Positions 8,934 through 19,080 of a DNA stretch of 64,000 nt are shown piece after piece. Each line of letters starts with the position of its first letter. Position 1 is the first letter of the stretch. Under the pieces are notes generated by a model. The model made no database searches, was not told the origin of the DNA, and saw nothing but the letters and a program-made list of their open reading frames with translations. A program made the translations under genes and the position numbers. The DNA is from an alpha proteobacterium IMCC14465 (GTDB taxonomy: Bacteria; Pseudomonadota; Alphaproteobacteria; RS24), in NCBI GenBank assembly GCA_000293845.2, contig ALYF01000002.1, positions 186,001 through 250,000 of the forward strand. Direction: 5' to 3'.

Positions 8934-10328
8934 ATGGCACGTACCCAATCTAAATTCGTTTGCCAATCCTGTGGGTCCGTCACACCGCGATGGTCTGGGA
9001 AATGTGAAAGCTGTGGGGCATGGAACACCATTACCGAAGAACGCAGCAATGAAACGCCCCCGAAAGGGAAAGGCCTAAAAGCTGCAACAAAAGCGCAAAA
9101 GATTAATTTAACGGGTCTCTCCGGTGATAGCGATACACCAGATAGAACACTGTCAGGCTTAAACGAATTTGATAGGGTTATTGGCGGCGGCTTTGTTCCC
9201 GGCTCTGCGATATTGCTTGGTGGAGACCCGGGCATCGGCAAGTCCACAATTCTCATGCAAGCCGCAGCCGCCCTTGCTTCGAGAGGTAAGCGCGTTGTCT
9301 ATATTTCCGGAGAGGAGGCTATCGCCCAGCTCAGAATGCGCGCCGCAAGGCTTGATCTCTCCGACGCACCAGTTCAGCTTGGCGCAGAAACCAATGTGGA
9401 AGACATTATCGCCACGATAAAATCAGAACAGGCAAATGGGCATGTTGACCTCGTCATTATTGACTCCATTCAGACTGTCTGGTCACCTGTCATTGAAAGT
9501 GCGCCCGGCACGGTCAGTCAGGTGCGCGCCTCGGCGCAAGATTTAATCCATTATGCCAAATCAGCCGATACCTCGCTTGTGTTGGTTGGTCATGTGACCA
9601 AGGAAGGCCAGATTGCAGGGCCGCGTGTTCTCGAACATATGGTGGATACGGTTATTTATTTTGAGGGTGACCGCGGGCATCATTTCAGAATATTGCGCGC
9701 TGTGAAAAACCGGTTTGGCCCGACGGATGAAATTGGTGTCTTTGAAATGCGCGGCGTTGGGCTGGTTGAAGTCGCCAACCCCTCGGCACTTTTCCTTGAA
9801 GCGCGGGAGGATAATGTCCCCGGCTCAGTCGTCTTTGCCGGGTTAGAAGGCACACGCCCTCTCTTGGTAGAGATACAAGCACTTGCCGCTCCCTCTTCTT
9901 TGGCAACGCCGCGACGCGCAGTCGTTGGGTGGGACTCGAACCGTCTCTCTATGGTGCTGGCTGTTTTGGAAGCGAGATGTGGCCTCAGCTTTGCCGGGCG
10001 CGATGTATTCCTGAATATTGCCGGTGGCCTTAAGGTGAATGAACCGGCTGCAGATCTAGCTGTGGCAGCCGCTTTGATTTCATCAATCTGCAATCAGCCC
10101 TTGGCGCCAAATAGTGTCACTTTCGGTGAAATCAGCCTGTCGGGTGCAATCCGTCCTGTTAGTCAGACAGGTTTACGGCTTAAAGAAGCAGCCAAGCTCG
10201 GCTTCCATACGGCCAATACGGCACTGCCAGCTAATATTGAAAAACCGCCACTTGAGGTGAATAATCTTGAGAAACTTGCAGATCTATTAAAACAGATGAA
10301 TATCACGCCCGCAGACGAGTCATGCTAA
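8934..10328 (+). CDS. radA: DNA repair protein RadA
   Basis: RecA-related helicase that promotes branch migration in recombinational repair. Domains in order: an N-terminal zinc finger (CQSC...CESC, about residues 10-28), the RecA-like ATPase with Walker A GGDPGIGKST (about 98-107), the RadA-specific KNRFG motif in the middle, and a C-terminal Lon-protease-like domain. The 464-residue length is typical. It is tightly linked to mlaF upstream and cvpA downstream. Confidence 0.97.
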   Translation: MARTQSKFVCQSCGSVTPRWSGKCESCGAWNTITEERSNETPPKGKGLKAATKAQKINLTGLSGDSDTPDRTLSGLNEFDRVIGGGFVPGSAILLGGDPGIGKSTILMQAAAALASRGKRVVYISGEEAIAQLRMRAARLDLSDAPVQLGAETNVEDIIATIKSEQANGHVDLVIIDSIQTVWSPVIESAPGTVSQVRASAQDLIHYAKSADTSLVLVGHVTKEGQIAGPRVLEHMVDTVIYFEGDRGHHFRILRAVKNRFGPTDEIGVFEMRGVGLVEVANPSALFLEAREDNVPGSVVFAGLEGTRPLLVEIQALAAPSSLATPRRAVVGWDSNRLSMVLAVLEARCGLSFAGRDVFLNIAGGLKVNEPAADLAVAAALISSICNQPLAPNSVTFGEISLSGAIRPVSQTGLRLKEAAKLGFHTANTALPANIEKPPLEVNNLEKLADLLKQMNITPADESC

Positions 10329-10337
10329 ATAAAAATT

Positions 10338-11021
10338 ATGACTGAATTGGCAGCACTTGATTACATCGTTATCGCGGTACTCTCGCTTTCCGGGATTATC
10401 GCGCTGATACGCGGCTTAACCCGTGAAGTACTGTCCATTATTGGCTGGATTGCCGCCTTTTATGGTGCGTTATTTGCCCTTCCCCTTTTGCGAGATTTCG
10501 TCAGAGGGGTTATCTCACCGGACTGGATTGCCGATGGTGTCATTCTTGTCGTTGTGTTTGTTGCCATACTCATCGGCTTTGGGCTCGCATCTAAAGCATT
10601 TACCGATAAACTTAAAAAAAGCCCGATTGGTCTGCTGGACCGTGTCCTCGGGCTGGCCTTTGGCATCGCCCGTGGCATTGTGATTGTATCTTTTGCTTAT
10701 CTCATCCTGCTATTACTCCTGCCGCCTGATGATCATCCGGACTGGGTGCGCGAGGCAAAATCTACGCCTGTGCTAAAATCCGCTACGGCTATTTTAGTGC
10801 GTATTATTCCGTTTGATAATCTATCCGACAGAGTGCCGGATATTGATGATTTAATGAAAACAAATACGCTGAAAAACGTCATAGACGATAATCTGCCAAC
10901 ATTACCGTCAGATATAAAAGAGAATATTTCTGGCAAATTATCTGACAAAGAAGATAGCTCAGGTTATAATGACAAAACACGCGATCTACTTGATGCCCTC
11001 ATCGAAGAAACTACTGAATGA
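10338..11021 (+). CDS. cvpA: CvpA family membrane protein
   Basis: Inner-membrane protein of the colicin V production family, found next to purF in many proteobacteria; its molecular function is unsettled. Four hydrophobic segments occupy residues 5-130, with RGLTREVLSIIGW and DRVLGLAFGIARG stretches typical of the family. The remaining 95 residues form a charged, probably cytoplasmic tail. It lies between radA and purF, the usual place. Confidence 0.92.
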   Translation: MTELAALDYIVIAVLSLSGIIALIRGLTREVLSIIGWIAAFYGALFALPLLRDFVRGVISPDWIADGVILVVVFVAILIGFGLASKAFTDKLKKSPIGLLDRVLGLAFGIARGIVIVSFAYLILLLLLPPDDHPDWVREAKSTPVLKSATAILVRIIPFDNLSDRVPDIDDLMKTNTLKNVIDDNLPTLPSDIKENISGKLSDKEDSSGYNDKTRDLLDALIEETTE

Positions 11022-11101
11022 AGTGAATGAAATGAGTGAAATGAGTAAATTGAGTAAACAGTAAAGGAAGTGATGCATTGACCGAAAGTGACCAAAAGTG
11101 A
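11012..11101 (+). repeat. Short degenerate tandem repeats before purF
   Basis: Between cvpA and purF the DNA is built from GAATGA/GAGTGAA-like units of about 9-12 bases (11012-11060), then two near copies of AAGTGACC/AAGTGACT (11086-11103). One seven-codon frame (TTG at 11078, preceded by AAGGAAG) ends in a TGA that overlaps the purF GTG start. This may be a relic of slippage at the start of purF or a tiny coupled leader. Confidence 0.5.
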
Positions 11102-12588
11102 CTGACAGCGAAATGACATCCCTCATTCAATCTCTCCATAGTGACCGACAGGGAGGCGACAAACTTCATGAGGAATGCGGCATATTCGGTGTCTACAATC
11201 ACCCCGATGCCGCCGCTCTTACTGCGCTTGGCCTTCACGCACTCCAACATAGAGGTCAAGAAGCCGCCGGCATTGTTTCCTTTGATGGCGAAAAATTCCA
11301 ATCAGAGAGACGGCTGGGACTGGTCAGTGATAATTTCACCAAAGCCAGCGTAATTGACCGCCTTGAAGGCACGTCTGCGATAGGTCATGTCAGATATTCC
11401 ACCACTGGCGAAACGGCTTTACGTAATGTTCAGCCGCTTTTTGCTGATCTTGCTGGTGGCGGCTTTGCCTGTGCGCATAATGGCAATTTGACCAATGCGC
11501 TCACACTCAGAAATGAATTGGTTCAGCAGGGGGCAATATTTCAATCGACTTCTGACACTGAAACGATCTTGCAACTTGTCGCTCGAAGCAAACGTGGGAG
11601 AACAATTGACAGGCTGATTGATGCACTTTTCCAAATTCAAGGTGCCTATAGTCTTGTGGTGCTGACCAATAAAAAAATGATTGGTGCGCGGGACCCGCTG
11701 GGTATTCGACCATTGGTGTTGGGTGATTTAGATGGCTCGCCTGTACTGGCATCTGAAACATGCGCGTTAGATATTATCGGCGCGCAATTTGTGCGTGATG
11801 TTGAAAATGGTGAGATAATTGTTATCAATGAAGGCGGTATAGAGAGCATTAAGCCGTTTCCGCAAATGAAGCCCCGCCCCTGTATTTTTGAATATATTTA
11901 TTTCTCAAGACCTGACAGCATTCTTCTGGGTAAAAGCGTCTATAATTGCCGTAAAAGTTTCGGAGCGACACTTGCCAAGGAAAGCTATGTCGAGGCTGAT
12001 GTTGTGACCCCCGTACCGGATAGTGGTGTGCCTGCCGCTATTGGGTTTGCAGAACATGCCAATATTCCCTTCGAGATGGGCATTATCAGAAACCATTATG
12101 TTGGCAGAACTTTTATTGAACCGACCCAATTAGGACGACAACTTGGCGTGAAGCGTAAGCATAACCCCAATAAGGCGCATGTCACTGGCAAGCGTGTTGT
12201 ACTGATAGATGACAGCATTGTACGCGGCACAACATCGGTGAAAATTGTTCAAATGATGCGCGAGGCTGGCGCGACTGAAGTGCATATGCGGATTGCCTGC
12301 CCGCCCATTACGCACCCCGACTTTTACGGCATTGATACCCCCACGCAAGATCAACTCCTCGCAGCAACCCATACTATGGAAGAAATGAAAGAATATATCG
12401 GCGCAGACAGTCTTGCCTTTCTATCCATTGATGGCATGTATCGCGCCATGGGTTACGAAGAAGGCCGGAATAACGACTTGCCACAATATACTGACCATTG
12501 CTTTACAGGTGATTATCCGACCTCCCTCACCGACCGTGAGGGAGACGAGGATTTCCGTCAGCTCTCGCTGCTTCAGGAACAAGGTTAA
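11098..12588 (+). CDS. purF: Amidophosphoribosyltransferase
   Basis: First committed step of purine synthesis: it moves glutamine amide nitrogen onto PRPP to give phosphoribosylamine. An N-terminal class II glutaminase domain is released at Cys27 (HEECGIFGVYNH), as in PurF enzymes made with a propeptide. The phosphoribosyltransferase domain carries the PRPP loop VVLIDDSIVRGTTS. The start is the GTG at 11098; an ATG five codons later is possible. Its stop overlaps the next ATG by one base. It is the last core gene of the long rightward operon. Confidence 0.96.
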   Translation: MTDSEMTSLIQSLHSDRQGGDKLHEECGIFGVYNHPDAAALTALGLHALQHRGQEAAGIVSFDGEKFQSERRLGLVSDNFTKASVIDRLEGTSAIGHVRYSTTGETALRNVQPLFADLAGGGFACAHNGNLTNALTLRNELVQQGAIFQSTSDTETILQLVARSKRGRTIDRLIDALFQIQGAYSLVVLTNKKMIGARDPLGIRPLVLGDLDGSPVLASETCALDIIGAQFVRDVENGEIIVINEGGIESIKPFPQMKPRPCIFEYIYFSRPDSILLGKSVYNCRKSFGATLAKESYVEADVVTPVPDSGVPAAIGFAEHANIPFEMGIIRNHYVGRTFIEPTQLGRQLGVKRKHNPNKAHVTGKRVVLIDDSIVRGTTSVKIVQMMREAGATEVHMRIACPPITHPDFYGIDTPTQDQLLAATHTMEEMKEYIGADSLAFLSIDGMYRAMGYEEGRNNDLPQYTDHCFTGDYPTSLTDREGDEDFRQLSLLQEQG

Positions 12589-13301
12589 TGAGCGCGTCTT
12601 CCAGTGACCGCCAGCGAGTTGCGCTGGTGACGGGCGCCAGTCGTGGTATTGGCAGGGCTGTTGCACTTGGACTGGCAGCACAGAATATTCATGTTCTCTT
12701 ACTGGCTAAAACTCAAGGCGGGCTCGAAAGCGTCTATGACGAGATTGTCAGCGCTGGCGGCGAAGCGACGGGTGTCCCTATGGATTTAACCGATTATGAT
12801 GCCATAGACCGCTTGGGTGGGGTGGTTGCCGAGCGCTGGGGACAGTTGGATATTCTCATCGGAAATGCGGGTATTCTTGGACCAATCTCACCCGTCGCAC
12901 ATATGACACCTAGTGAGTTCGAAAAGACGCTTGCCGTTAATGTTACGGCTAATGCACGACTGATAAGAGCATTTGAGCCACTTTTACTGGCATCTGATGC
13001 TGGGCGCGCCGTATTTTTAACATCCGGTGCCGCTTATTCCGCCAAGCCATTCTGGGGAGCTTACAGCACATCAAAAGCTGCGCTGGATGCGCTGGTGAAA
13101 AGCTGGGCTAATGAACAGAAAAACACGGCATTAAAAATAAACCTTTATTCGCCTGGCCCGGTAAGAACGGCGATGCGCGCTCAGGCTATGCCGGGGGAAG
13201 ACCCTCAAAACCTCCCAACAGCCGAAGAGATTGCCCTTCAAATCGTGACGCTTTGCGCCCCTGATTATAAGGAAACGGGTGAGATTATATCTAAATGGTA
13301 A
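12588..13301 (+). CDS. SDR family NAD(P)-dependent oxidoreductase
   Basis: A 237-residue short-chain dehydrogenase. Visible motifs are TGASRGIG near residue 15, GNAG in place of NNAG, a serine in TSGAAYS, and YSTSK as the catalytic Tyr-x3-Lys. The C-terminus resembles enzymes with NADP-type folds, but the substrate cannot be read from sequence. It is coupled to purF through a TAATG overlap and converges on the lipoprotein gene with a gap of two bases. Confidence 0.88.
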   Translation: MSASSSDRQRVALVTGASRGIGRAVALGLAAQNIHVLLLAKTQGGLESVYDEIVSAGGEATGVPMDLTDYDAIDRLGGVVAERWGQLDILIGNAGILGPISPVAHMTPSEFEKTLAVNVTANARLIRAFEPLLLASDAGRAVFLTSGAAYSAKPFWGAYSTSKAALDALVKSWANEQKNTALKINLYSPGPVRTAMRAQAMPGEDPQNLPTAEEIALQIVTLCAPDYKETGEIISKW

Positions 13302-13303
13302 CT

Positions 13304-13891
13304 CTAATAGCTGGGGGTGTGAGCTGTTTTTTGAGGTGATACGGCGTCATCGCCGGCCTCATCAACTCCCTCACCTATTGGCGTATCTGGCTGGAGACAG
13401 CGGTTAAGAATTTGACTGCACAGGCCGAGACCACCGAATGAGTTTTCACCCATAATATGCGTGACTTTGCCATCTTTTATCCAATAGCCGACCTGACAAC
13501 TTCGCTCTTTTATCTCAATATCATTGCCAAACCCATAAGGAGCACAGCGATTAAATCCGCCGGCAAAAGGACTACAGCGTCCCCAGTGTCCCCAATAATT
13601 CAGGTTTGAAGTAAACCCATAATCCTGAATTTCAGCGCGACGCATTGAGTAAACGAGAACTTGTGTACCGTCTTGTGTGGTGAAGCTCGCATTTGGTAAG
13701 CCTGAGCAGGCTAGAAGCTCTTTTTCGCCAAGACCAACCAAGCCTTGAGCTTTCTCCTTAAAAGGTGGCATTGATGCGCAACCGGCCAATAATACAGGAA
13801 GCAATACACAAAATAAGGAAATGGCCCGCAGACGGCCACGCCCTGCCCGTAAAGAAAACATTTGGCTTAAATTTGTAAAACTCATTCTCAT
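13304..13891 (-). CDS. Hypothetical lipoprotein
   Basis: A secreted lipoprotein of 195 residues. A long basic N-terminus precedes a hydrophobic stretch and the lipobox LLAGC (Cys at about 38). The mature part starts with an LGEKELLACSGLPNASF stretch that recalls the SmpA/OmlA-like fold, where a helix is followed by GxP and strands; this is an inference. It then has several cysteines (GRCSPF, NRCAP, RSCQV, GLCSQ, NRCLQ) that could form disulfides. Function unknown. It is leftward and lies about 95 bases before der. Confidence 0.75.
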   Translation of the reverse strand: MRMSFTNLSQMFSLRAGRGRLRAISLFCVLLPVLLAGCASMPPFKEKAQGLVGLGEKELLACSGLPNASFTTQDGTQVLVYSMRRAEIQDYGFTSNLNYWGHWGRCSPFAGGFNRCAPYGFGNDIEIKERSCQVGYWIKDGKVTHIMGENSFGGLGLCSQILNRCLQPDTPIGEGVDEAGDDAVSPQKTAHTPSY

Positions 13892-13986
13892 AGCACCACC
13901 TTAAAACTAAACACGACATGAGATAAAGAAAAATTTAGACGGGTTTAGGTGCAAGAAAAGAGAAACTTTGCCGCAGGTACGAGATG

Positions 13987-15381
13987 CTAACTTTTATCAT
14001 CATAAGGGTTTTTCCCTTTACGAATAAAAAACCGTATCGGAACGCCCTGCAGGTCAAAAGCTTCACGTAAAGAATTAATCAAATAACGGATATAACTTTC
14101 AGGCACCGCATGCCCCCGACTAGAAAAGGCCGCAAAAGTCGGCGGTCTAGCTTTGGCTTGGGTGACATATCGCAAGCGCACGGGACGCCCTTTATCTGCT
14201 GGTGGGGCATGGCGCGTAATGGCATCTGCCAGCCATTTATTAAGGCGTGCTGTCGGCACACGCCCATTCCAAATTTCGTGCTGACGGATAACAGCAGGCA
14301 TAAGTCTTTCAACGCCCTTACCCGTTTTTGCCGACATGGTAATAACCGGAATACCACGCAGACGGGGCAAGGCAAATTCCAGCTTATCGCGGATAATCTC
14401 CCGCACTTCATTTCTGTCCAGCTTGAGATCCCATTTATTAATCGCAATGACCATGGCGCGCCCTTCGCGCTCCACCAAATCAGCAAGTTGCACATCTTGC
14501 TTGTCAAATGGCGTATCTGCATCAATCAGCAAAACAACAATTTCGGCAAATTTAACGGCACGCAACGCATCAGCGACAGAGAGCTTTTCCAGCTTCTCAG
14601 ATACACGTGACTTGCGGCGAATGCCTGCCGTATCCCATAATTTAATTGGGCGTTTCTGCGCGCCTTCTTCCCATTGCCAGTCAATACCAATCGCATCGCG
14701 TGTAATACCGGCTTCAGGACCTGTCAGCATGCGCTCCTCACCAACCAGATGATTGATTAATGTCGATTTACCGGCATTAGGACGCCCTAGAATGGCAACG
14801 CGTAATGGTACATCCGGATCAACCTCAAAGGGCGTGTCAGGATCAAAAGCTTCATCTTCTGTTTCATCTTCATCAAGATACGCCTCGGCACCCATAGCCG
14901 TCTTGATACGGTCATAAAGTTCACCAATGCCATGACCATGCTCTGCTGACAAACCTATCGGATCACCAAAACCCAGCTCATAGGACTCTAAATATCCTGC
15001 CTCGGCTTTATCACCTTCATATTTATTGGCTGCCAGCACGACCTCATGCGGCGATTTGCGGATAAGGTCAGCGAAATATCTGTCTTCAGGTAAAAGACCC
15101 GTGCGGGCATCGACAAGCATCAGCACCATATCTGCCTGTGTAATGGCAATTTCAGTTTGCTGACGCATACGCGCCTCTAGCGTTCCCGTTTTGGCGTCTT
15201 CAAGTCCGGCCGTATCAATAACTTTAAAACGTAATTCACCCAGACGAGCATCACCCTCACGTCGGTCGCGCGTCACACCAGGGCGGTCATCGACAAGGGC
15301 GAGTTTCTTACCCGTCAAGCGATTGAAAAGCGTTGATTTACCGACATTCGGACGCCCGACTATAGCCAGCGTAAAGCTCAT
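13987..15381 (-). CDS. der: Ribosome biogenesis GTPase Der (EngA)
   Basis: Essential GTPase with two G domains that acts in 50S subunit maturation. The first P-loop is GRPNVGKS (about 9-16), the second GRPNAGKS (about 205), each followed by switch and NKxD motifs (ANKYEGD; INKWDL). A C-terminal KH-like domain follows. Length 464. I start at the ATG at 15379-15381, since GGAAG lies upstream; a TTG one codon earlier is not needed. bamB lies immediately upstream, the order commonly seen in proteobacteria. Confidence 0.96.
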   Translation of the reverse strand: MSFTLAIVGRPNVGKSTLFNRLTGKKLALVDDRPGVTRDRREGDARLGELRFKVIDTAGLEDAKTGTLEARMRQQTEIAITQADMVLMLVDARTGLLPEDRYFADLIRKSPHEVVLAANKYEGDKAEAGYLESYELGFGDPIGLSAEHGHGIGELYDRIKTAMGAEAYLDEDETEDEAFDPDTPFEVDPDVPLRVAILGRPNAGKSTLINHLVGEERMLTGPEAGITRDAIGIDWQWEEGAQKRPIKLWDTAGIRRKSRVSEKLEKLSVADALRAVKFAEIVVLLIDADTPFDKQDVQLADLVEREGRAMVIAINKWDLKLDRNEVREIIRDKLEFALPRLRGIPVITMSAKTGKGVERLMPAVIRQHEIWNGRVPTARLNKWLADAITRHAPPADKGRPVRLRYVTQAKARPPTFAAFSSRGHAVPESYIRYLINSLREAFDLQGVPIRFFIRKGKNPYDDKS

Positions 15382-15413
15382 CAATTTCTTCCCTGACTTA
15401 AAAAAGCGACCTG

Positions 15414-16754
15414 TTAACGATAGGCAATCAGCCTACCGTTATCAGTCAAAACATATACGGTTTTATTGGCGACTATTGGCGAAATAGATACCGGGTCCCC
15501 GATATCTGTGAGGCTCATAACCTCACCAGTATAGGGTGAGATAGACGCCAAATCTCCAAGCGATGATGCCAAAAGAAGTCTATCGCCAGCAAGAACAGGG
15601 CCTGACCATGAGACAGGGTCATCCTTATCTGAATCACTTTCATAATCTTGCAATTGCGTGACCCAGCGAATTCTACCCTGCCCTCTAGACAAACAAATCA
15701 CTTTGGAGTCTGTCGTCACAAGAAACAGATTATCGCCAGCAACCCAAGGCGTCTCAATAGATTTAATTTCGGCCATCCAGACGCGCTCACCGGTGCGCAA
15801 ATCAATGGAGACCATGCGTCCACCATGACTGGCGGCAAAAACTCTATCTCGGTCAATTACCGGACGTCCAACAATCGGGTTCAAATCCGATAAGGGCGTT
15901 AACTGACCCGCGCGGGACAACATGTCTTCCCAATTAACCGTGCCATTAGTCACACGCATGGAAACAACCTCGCCTGAACTAAAGCCAGTCACCACACTAT
16001 CACCCGACACAGCTGGGCTTGGTGACGAAAGAATAGTTGCGGGTTCAACAATCGCTAAATGCGTCCATATACGACGACCATCATCGACAGAAAAAACCTG
16101 AAGCTGGTTATCATGGCTCACAACGAAAACTTTTCCGTCATCAACTGTCGGTGATGTTTTAAAAGGTATCGCGCTGGTTTCGCGCCAATTTATCTGACCG
16201 GTCTTAGCGTCAATAGCGAGAAGTTCACCAAAGCCAGTGGCGACAAAAATCTGTCCCCCCCAGTAAGAAATACCGCCGCCAAAACCGTCTTCAATTTCAG
16301 CACCCTTGAGATAGACGTTAATTGTCCATAATTTCTTACCGGTACGGGCGTTAGCCGCCGTCAGGCGCATATCCGCGCCAAGGCCAAAAATCATCCCCTC
16401 GGCAATGACCGGCATAGCAGTCATTTTCAAATCCCGTGTACTGCCTTTGACAAATGAAACTGAGAATTTTTGGCGAATCTCATCATTAATCTGCAAATGA
16501 TGCGCGACATTATCGGGAAAACCGCCAGGTTGATGCCATCCCTCATTTTCATAAGGCTGAGGCAATATAATCGGCACACCGGACAAGCGCGGGTCAGCAC
16601 GAAGACTGCGTTCATAACTCAGAACGGAAATACGGTCACCTTTGAGTTTTTTCTCGACTTCGTCCCGGCTGTCTCCAGAACAAGCACTCAATAGGAGTGT
16701 CGTGAACGTGCCGGCGATTAAAAGTCTCAGCGAGTTGGTTTTCAGATGGCGCAT
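15414..16754 (-). CDS. bamB: Outer membrane assembly lipoprotein BamB (PQQ-like beta-propeller)
   Basis: Periplasmic lipoprotein of the Bam complex that inserts beta-barrel proteins in the outer membrane. The signal peptide ends in the lipobox LLLSAC. The rest consists of repeated beta-propeller blades with the PQQ-type pattern (TGKKLW, TGQINW, DDGRRIW, NGTVNW, TGERVW, GQGRIRW). Its place between der and the YfgM-like gene supports BamB over a dehydrogenase. 446 residues. Confidence 0.92.
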   Translation of the reverse strand: MRHLKTNSLRLLIAGTFTTLLLSACSGDSRDEVEKKLKGDRISVLSYERSLRADPRLSGVPIILPQPYENEGWHQPGGFPDNVAHHLQINDEIRQKFSVSFVKGSTRDLKMTAMPVIAEGMIFGLGADMRLTAANARTGKKLWTINVYLKGAEIEDGFGGGISYWGGQIFVATGFGELLAIDAKTGQINWRETSAIPFKTSPTVDDGKVFVVSHDNQLQVFSVDDGRRIWTHLAIVEPATILSSPSPAVSGDSVVTGFSSGEVVSMRVTNGTVNWEDMLSRAGQLTPLSDLNPIVGRPVIDRDRVFAASHGGRMVSIDLRTGERVWMAEIKSIETPWVAGDNLFLVTTDSKVICLSRGQGRIRWVTQLQDYESDSDKDDPVSWSGPVLAGDRLLLASSLGDLASISPYTGEVMSLTDIGDPVSISPIVANKTVYVLTDNGRLIAYR

Positions 16755-16764
16755 AAAGTTACTT

Positions 16765-17430
16765 TCAGGATTTATTATTCAGCAATTCATCGACAACAAG
16801 ACTACGCATAATAATAATACGCGCCCTGAGTGATTCAGGCAGTTCGGCATCGCCCAGTGCCATATCATATATCTCGCGCGCTGTCAGATATTCCTCAGCC
16901 AAGAAATAAGCGAGACCAGTCAATTCCCGCGCTGAATGGCGGTAGGCATTGTCGGGCATTAACAAAGCTTGCAGACGCTCATCCAGTTCTGAAGCAGGAA
17001 TAGACCCAACCAACAAGGACGCCGCACTTAATTCGGCAAGTGCATTCAAAGCTGAAGGCAACGACCCTTCTTTGGACAAAATATCATAGGCTTCAACCGC
17101 AGCATCCGTATCACCGGATTGATGCAACAGGCGGGCTTTATGAAAAGCGGCGATTTTTCCATAGCCGTTTTTCTCCGCTAAAATAAAGTCCGAGAATAGC
17201 TGGATGCTCGTTTCCTGATTGGCCTCACCCACCTGTTCAATTAACGCCTCATATCTCTCGGAAGCTTTAATGTTTTGCGATGTGCTGTAGGAGCCATAAA
17301 TATTTGTTCCCGCAACAAGAACAACAATCGCCACCAACGCTATAATAATGATAGACCCATATCTATCCCAGAACGCCTTAAGGCGATCGCTGCGCAATTC
17401 CGCTTCTATTTCATCAAATAATTCACTCAC
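16765..17430 (-). CDS. YfgM-like tetratricopeptide membrane protein
   Basis: A single-pass inner-membrane protein of 221 residues. A charged cytoplasmic start (DEIEAELRSDRLKAFWDRYG) is followed by a membrane segment at about 26-46 and a helical, alanine-rich periplasmic domain with TPR-like repeats. This matches the YfgM family, an ancillary SecYEG/chaperone factor encoded beside bamB. It starts with GTG and has GGAGTGA upstream. It probably belongs with bamB and der in an operon. Confidence 0.82.
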   Translation of the reverse strand: MSELFDEIEAELRSDRLKAFWDRYGSIIIIALVAIVVLVAGTNIYGSYSTSQNIKASERYEALIEQVGEANQETSIQLFSDFILAEKNGYGKIAAFHKARLLHQSGDTDAAVEAYDILSKEGSLPSALNALAELSAASLLVGSIPASELDERLQALLMPDNAYRHSARELTGLAYFLAEEYLTAREIYDMALGDAELPESLRARIIIMRSLVVDELLNNKS

Positions 17431-17469
17431 AGGTCACTCCAGAGATTGTCATGTCTTTTGGACGTTAGA

Positions 17470-18303
17470 TTAATCAACTTTTTTCTTCATACCATAAGTA
17501 TGTTGTTCTGCCGGAAAACTTCTGGCACGAACTTCGCGGGCATAAGCCTCAGCCGCACCGGCAATCTGCGCACCAAGCGTCGCAAACTCTTTAACAAATC
17601 GCGGCACTTCCGGTGACAGGCCGAGCATATCTTCAGTCACCAATATCTGCCCATCACATGCTGAGGACGCCCCAATACCGATTGTCGGAATGGCCAATTC
17701 TGCCGTGATTTTATCCGCTAATGGCGCTGCCATACCTTCCAGCACAACACTGAAGGCACCCGCTTCAGCAATCGCAGCAGCATCAGCTTCTAGTGCCGCC
17801 CATTCCTCATGAGTCCGGCCTTGCGTTTTAAAGCCCCCCATCACATTTACACTTTGCGGGGTCAGGCCAATATGCGCCATGACAGGAATACCGCGCTCAT
17901 GCATGTAAGAAATTGTCGCCGCCATGGATTTCCCGCCTTCCAGCTTTACCGCCTGACAACCCGTTTCTTTAATGATACGGGCAGCATTTCTAAAGGCTAC
18001 TTCCGGGCTTTCTTCGTAAGTGCCAAAGGGCATATCCACCACAACCAAAGCACGCTCAGAGCCGCGCACAACAGCAGCACCATGTGCAATCATCATATCA
18101 AGCGTGACACCTAAGGTACTTTCCATTCCATACATCACCATGCCAAGACTATCGCCGACCAAAAGGACATCCACATAGGGGTCAATCAAGCGGGCCGTAT
18201 GGGCATGATAAGATGTCAGACAAACAATCGGGTCGCCCCCGACAGCCTTGCGCGAGGTGAGACTGGGAACCGTAAAGCGTTGTTGAACCTTTTGAACGGA
18301 CAT
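17470..18303 (-). CDS. panB: 3-methyl-2-oxobutanoate hydroxymethyltransferase
   Basis: Makes ketopantoate from 2-oxoisovalerate and methylene-tetrahydrofolate, the first step of pantothenate synthesis. Family motifs are [11 protein letters not shown] (metal and substrate site), [14 protein letters not shown] and [14 protein letters not shown]. Length 277. AAGGAG precedes the ATG. panD, which supplies beta-alanine for the same vitamin, is also in this window but 45 kb away; panC is not seen. Confidence 0.96.
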   Translation of the reverse strand: MSVQKVQQRFTVPSLTSRKAVGGDPIVCLTSYHAHTARLIDPYVDVLLVGDSLGMVMYGMESTLGVTLDMMIAHGAAVVRGSERALVVVDMPFGTYEESPEVAFRNAARIIKETGCQAVKLEGGKSMAATISYMHERGIPVMAHIGLTPQSVNVMGGFKTQGRTHEEWAALEADAAAIAEAGAFSVVLEGMAAPLADKITAELAIPTIGIGASSACDGQILVTEDMLGLSPEVPRFVKEFATLGAQIAGAAEAYAREVRARSFPAEQHTYGMKKKVD

Positions 18304-18483
18304 ATCCGTCTCCTTAGCCTTAAGGGTTTATTGGGCGCCTTTAGAATTTATCTGGAAAACCCTGATATTGTGGGGAAATTACCCCAAAAAGAGGATTAGA
18401 GCAAATAACACCGCATGTTTTTATTGTAGTTTGGCTGTGTGCTTCATAAAGTCAGAAAACAACAATGAATACCGCAGGAGGAT

Positions 18484-19080
18484 ATGATGCCAGATATGCC
18501 ATCAGACATGCCATCAGACATGCAAAACGACTTAAAAAAACTGCTTGATAAAGAAGCCATCCGAGAACTTGTACAGATTTATTGCCGTGCGGCAGATAGG
18601 CATGACCATGTTTTGATGCGGTCTTTATACCATGAGGATGCCTATGATGATCATGGGAACTTCTTCAAAGGTCCGGCGATGGAATTTATCGATATGCTGC
18701 CTGATATTCAAAAGGCTATGGCGATCCTGCATCACAATGTGACCACGCATAATATCTTCTTTGACCCCGAAAATCCCGATTATGCCGAGGGCGAGACCTA
18801 TATCATCGCCTTTCACAAAGTTCAGCCCGAAGGCGACCCAAACGGGCATGATGTTTTAATCGGCGGGCGCTATTTTGATATTTACGAAAAGCGCGACGGG
18901 GTCTGGAAATTTTCTAGCCGGAGCATTGATGCAGATTGGGTTTATGTCAGTGACCCTTCAAATGTCGCGCTTGACCACCCGATGATTGACGGCGTGCATA
19001 TTGGATGCCCCGGAACCGAAGACCCGTCTTATAAGCTGTTAAAATTGTTTAAGCCCGGTCCTCGGCCCATCTCACGCTAG
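18484..19080 (+). CDS. SnoaL/NTF2-like protein
   Basis: A 198-residue protein of the NTF2-like fold (SnoaL-type). The core YCRAADRHDHVLMRSLYHEDAYDDHG is typical of dehydratase- and isomerase-like members in steroid, polyketide and aromatic catabolism. The N-terminus contains a short MPSD repeat encoded by a 12-base tandem duplication. GGAGG precedes the ATG. Its stop overlaps that of the convergent FAD dehydrogenase by four bases. Enzyme activity cannot be assigned. Confidence 0.82.
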   Translation: MMPDMPSDMPSDMQNDLKKLLDKEAIRELVQIYCRAADRHDHVLMRSLYHEDAYDDHGNFFKGPAMEFIDMLPDIQKAMAILHHNVTTHNIFFDPENPDYAEGETYIIAFHKVQPEGDPNGHDVLIGGRYFDIYEKRDGVWKFSSRSIDADWVYVSDPSNVALDHPMIDGVHIGCPGTEDPSYKLLKLFKPGPRPISR

